This document shows positions 46,289 through 50,517 of a stretch of 50,517 bases of DNA, piece after piece. The notes under the pieces are model-generated. The model made no database searches. It had not been told where the DNA came from and worked only from the letters and a program-made list of their open reading frames with translations. Position 1 is the stretch's first letter. The number at the start of each line of letters is the position of its first letter. Origin of the DNA: Paramecium sonneborni (Eukaryota; Ciliophora; Oligohymenophorea; Peniculida; Parameciidae). Both the position numbers and the translations under genes were made by a program. The DNA lies in assembly GCA_905182985.1 (NCBI GenBank), contig CAJJDN010000175.1:156350-206866 (forward strand), given 5' to 3'.

Positions 46289-46943
46289 AATAATAAAAGT
46301 ATTTCTTTGATGGAGTTTCAGAACTCATTAAATAGCTAAAAATTAATTAAGATATAATAATCCAATTATATTAGCATGTGGAAGGATTTAATAATCTAAA
46401 TTTTTTCTTCAATCAGCAGTTTTGTTAGATGGATGAAATCTAATTGAGAATTTCTTAATCTAGATGTTTATGGACCATAAATTATATTATAACTATTAAT
46501 AAAAATGAAACTTAAAGTTAAACTAAGAATGTTTATAATTGTAGATAATGAAAAAATTATCTATTTTACAGGAGATAAACCTTAAATTTAACATGACATT
46601 AATTGTTGAAATGATATTTACCTAATGGTTGAAGCAATTTTATGAAAATCAGGTACAAATATCAACTAGATTTAGTTAAAAAATTTATAGTTTTATGAAC
46701 TTCCATTAGTATTTGATAATATAGCTTCCATTATCGAAATTAATTCCAGATTTATGTAGAGAATTTTATCATAATAAGGTGAGAGCAATATACATAGTCA
46801 AATTAAATAATTATGGTACAACATAATTGACTTATTATATTTAATTAATACTATGGTTTAGGTAGTTATATATAGAATTGCAGGGAAATTAATTGAGATT
46901 TAAGATTAAATGTTTTGAGGAATAAAGGGAAATAATAAATTGA
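46285..46943 (+). CDS. Hypothetical protein, provisional splicing
   Basis: ATG 46285 to TGA 46941-46943 with candidate introns 46424-46463 (40 nt, long for this genome) and 46541-46571 (31 nt) gives 195 residues in one frame. The coding-like parts are KYFFDGVSELIKQLKINQDI at the start and MIFTQWLKQFYENQVQISTR plus REFYHNKVRAIYIVKLNNYG in the last 124-codon exon, which has no TGA. All frames here were compared; another frame reads well locally but has several TGAs. No family is recognised. The start overlaps the longest Mei2-like frame by four bases, which suggests one of the two ends is wrong. Confidence 0.4.
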
Positions 46944-47091
46944 TGAATGAAATCAATTTTATTTATATTATTTTAAAATTGATTAGTTTGTTAATATACA
47001 TTCATATAATTAATATACATTCTTATAATTAATAAAAGAAAATAAATTAAATTAATTAAAATTAATTGAATTAATATTAATTTCTATATTA

Positions 47092-48189
<1,098 letters not shown>

Positions 48190-48247
48190 TTTATATTAAT
48201 TTTATTTAGCAAATTTTTGATTTGTTCTATTTGTATATCATTTTAAA

Positions 48248-50462
48248 TCATAAACTTGGTATATTTCCTTCCATTATTAATTTTCTTGCATTATCAAAAA
48301 CTTCTTCTGGATCTACTTTAACTTATGCTACACCAGTTTCCATAGCTGCAATTGCAACTGCTTTTGCAACATTAGCTGGAATTTCTGCAGTTAATGCTCC
48401 TGGTAATATTTTAATTGGTGATAATTCATTATCTTTAATGCTATTTGCAATTGCATATGCAGCAGCAATCTTATTTTATTAATATATGTAAGATACTTTC
48501 ATTTATAAATTAATTTCTTTAGCTTTAGTATCAATAGCTCCTCTGAAGATACCTGGAAAAGCTAATGAATTATTAACTTAATTATTAAAATCAGATCTTC
48601 CTGTAGCAATAATAAAAGCACCTGCTTATTAAGCTTCATCTGGCATAATTTCAGGAATAGGATTAGCTAAAGCCAATATAAATGGATCTTTATTCATAGT
48701 ACGTATCATATCTTATGTTAATGCACCCTAATTAATTATAATATTTATATACAGCACTAGATACTCCAACAAATAAATCTCTTCCTTTAACAGCATCTAT
48801 GAGTTTACCAGTAATTTTATTTTAATTAGTGAATTTAGCAAGATCATTTTTAAATGAATTCATATTTTTAGGTCTACCTTCATATATAATTCCTTCAGTA
48901 TCACAAATGAGTATATCTTAAATTCCATGACCATAAAGTAATTTGCAGATTGCTACACCTGCAGCACTTTTATAATATTATTAATATAAATACCCTGCTC
49001 CATTAATTACTAATTTCAAATCTTTAACATTTTTTTTAGTTAATTTCAAATAATTAATAAGTGCAGCTAAACTAACAACAGCAGTTCCATGTTAATCATC
49101 ATGCATCAATGGAATATGTATATTATGAATAGCTTCTTCTTCTATAGGAAAACAATCTGGTGCTCTAAGATCTTCTAAATTAATAGCTGAAAATATTGGA
49201 GCGATACTAAATCATTATCAATTATCAATTACTATCTTATAAGTTATACTAATTTATGAGGATCTTTTTCTTTAAAACATATTGGCATTAAATCTATTCC
49301 ACCAAGAGCATTGAATAAAACAGATTTACCTTCCATTACTGGAGATCCTGCAGATGGTCCAATATTACCTAATCCAAGAATTGCTGTTCCATTTGTTACT
49401 ATTGCAGCATAATTCTTTTTTATAGTTATTTCACGTATTTTCCTAGGATCTGCTTCAAATAACTTTTGAATTTCTAAAATATCATTATTTCTATAAGATA
49501 ATTCATAAATCCTATATAAATCTTCTAAAGATCTTGGATTAAACTTTAATGCTATAGTAATAACACCATTAAATCTCTTATGTAATTCTAATGAATTCTT
49601 ATTAATATCATTATTTTATAAAAACTATTTAGATGTCCATCTCTTATAATATGCTATTTCTCCATACAAATACAAATCATTTAATTTTGATACCAATTAT
49701 GAAGGTGTTACATTTTATACAGTATGATGAAAATATTTATTTCTATGTATTTCATTTAAACTAACAGCATATGTAGAACTAAGAGTTGCTGTTAAATAAC
49801 TAGGTAATTGTGAAAAATCTAATCCTTTGACTTTTTGTCTAATTAATTCAATTTGACTTGGTTTCAATATAGCACGAGAATCTAGGATACTTTTGATAAG
49901 TGCAGCATCTTTTAATTAATCATTTAGACTATGAGTGTTACTAATAACAACAGTACAATCAATCTGAACACTTTCTAATTTCTATAAAAGTTCTTAAGTT
50001 AACTTCTCTTCAATATCCACTAATACTATAGTCTAAAAATAGATATATAAGATTACTTTGTATGTTGTAGATAAATTGTCTATGAGAAGTATATAGTCAT
50101 CTGAACCATTCATTATTCCCTTATCCAATATTACAGGATAAGCATCTATATCATAGAAGGCTTTATACAATGCACTGATAGCTTCAAGATTAGGAATCAT
50201 CCATGATGCCTTTTTTATTTAAGATCCTATAAATATACTCATATATCGTATTACTTGATCCATCAGATAAAAGGGCAATTGAATTACCTGTAATTGTTAG
50301 ATCATATAACAGATCTGGATTCTTTTGAATCACTTAACAAATATGTCCTACTCCTGGGGAATACACAAGAGAAAGGGTATAATTATCAGTAATTCTTATT
50401 TTTGGCTTTATTGAGATAAGACCATTCGTTCTTAAGAATAATTGCTTCAAACCTGGTTACAT
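48248..50462 (-). CDS. Malic enzyme with extended, partly duplicated N-terminal region
   Basis: Minus-strand ATG 50462 to TGA 48250-48248 with introns 50227-50254, 50033-50056, 49207-49232, 48967-48993, 48728-48752 and 48470-48496 gives 685 residues. The enzyme oxidises and decarboxylates malate to pyruvate with NAD(P)+. The catalytic part (about residues 325-685) is of the bacterial MaeB type: TNGTAILGLGNIGPSAGSPV, NALGGIDLMPICF, MHDDQHGTAVVSLAA, INGAGAAGVAICK, ANPIPEIMPDEA, GRSDFNNQVNNSLAFPGIFR. The first 110 residues already hold a malic-domain front (SIKPKIRITDNYTLSLVYSP, GVGHICQVIQKNPDLLYDLT, NSIALLSDGS). About 200 divergent residues follow before the complete core. Typical short MaeB is near 430 residues. 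An in-frame TGA upstream of ATG 50462 supports this start. Organelle targeting is not obvious. Confidence 0.85.
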
Positions 50463-50517
50463 TTTATTTTAAAGAATTTCTTATTTCTAATAATATTATT
50501 TTCAATTATTGTAAGTA

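Noticed and set aside
48222..48482. Plus-strand Ala-rich frame
   Set aside because: Antisense of the malic enzyme C-terminus.

Overview
The window reads as macronuclear DNA of a Paramecium-type ciliate. The sequence is very AT-rich. Real genes are full of in-frame TAA and TAG, which read sensibly as glutamine, and only TGA ends genes (ciliate nuclear code, table 6). Most genes carry tiny GT...AG introns of about 21-36 nt whose removal restores frame. Genes are packed closely on both strands, and three encode trichocyst matrix-type secretory proteins. Under the standard code almost no gene looks intact, so all calls use table 6 with introns spliced by eye.

Layout. 1-6935: a long coiled-coil protein cut by the left edge, then a Gln/Ser-rich protein. 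6992-9298: a decayed locus (frame breaks plus an in-frame TGA) followed by an intact multi-pass membrane protein. 9375-13830: a cAMP-dependent kinase regulatory subunit and a large glycine-rich membrane glycoprotein-like protein. 13824-14896 (minus): a secreted coiled-coil protein of trichocyst-matrix type. 15403-19879: a hypothetical gene, a TauE/SafE-like transporter, a double PX-domain protein and two small hypotheticals. 20172-24390: a coiled-coil gene, then a poorly resolved region carrying an exact 1084-bp duplication across a single N. 24410-29831: two more trichocyst matrix proteins, an alpha/beta-hydrolase and a jacalin-like lectin with a Gln/Tyr/Pro tail. 29852-44736: two giant paralogous multi-pass PAS-domain proteins (TmcB-like) in inverted orientation, with a type I membrane protein gene between them; this stretch also holds an exact 1134-bp duplication across a single N. 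45082-50462: a Mei2-like RNA-binding protein, a hypothetical gene, a PP1-type phosphatase and a malic enzyme with an unusually long N-terminal region.

Functionally the window is a general slice of a ciliate chromosome. Recurrent themes are regulated secretion (three trichocyst-type proteins and a lectin), membrane sensing (two TmcB-like receptors, cAMP kinase regulation), phosphoinositide-dependent traffic (PX) and metabolism (malic enzyme). I found no tRNA, rRNA, CRISPR array or mobile element. The single Ns with flanking exact repeats are best read as unmerged contig overlaps, so copy number and gene models there should not be taken literally. No wholly new system is demonstrated. The most promising leads are the inverted TmcB-like pair, the malic enzyme architecture and the decayed locus at 7-9 kb.
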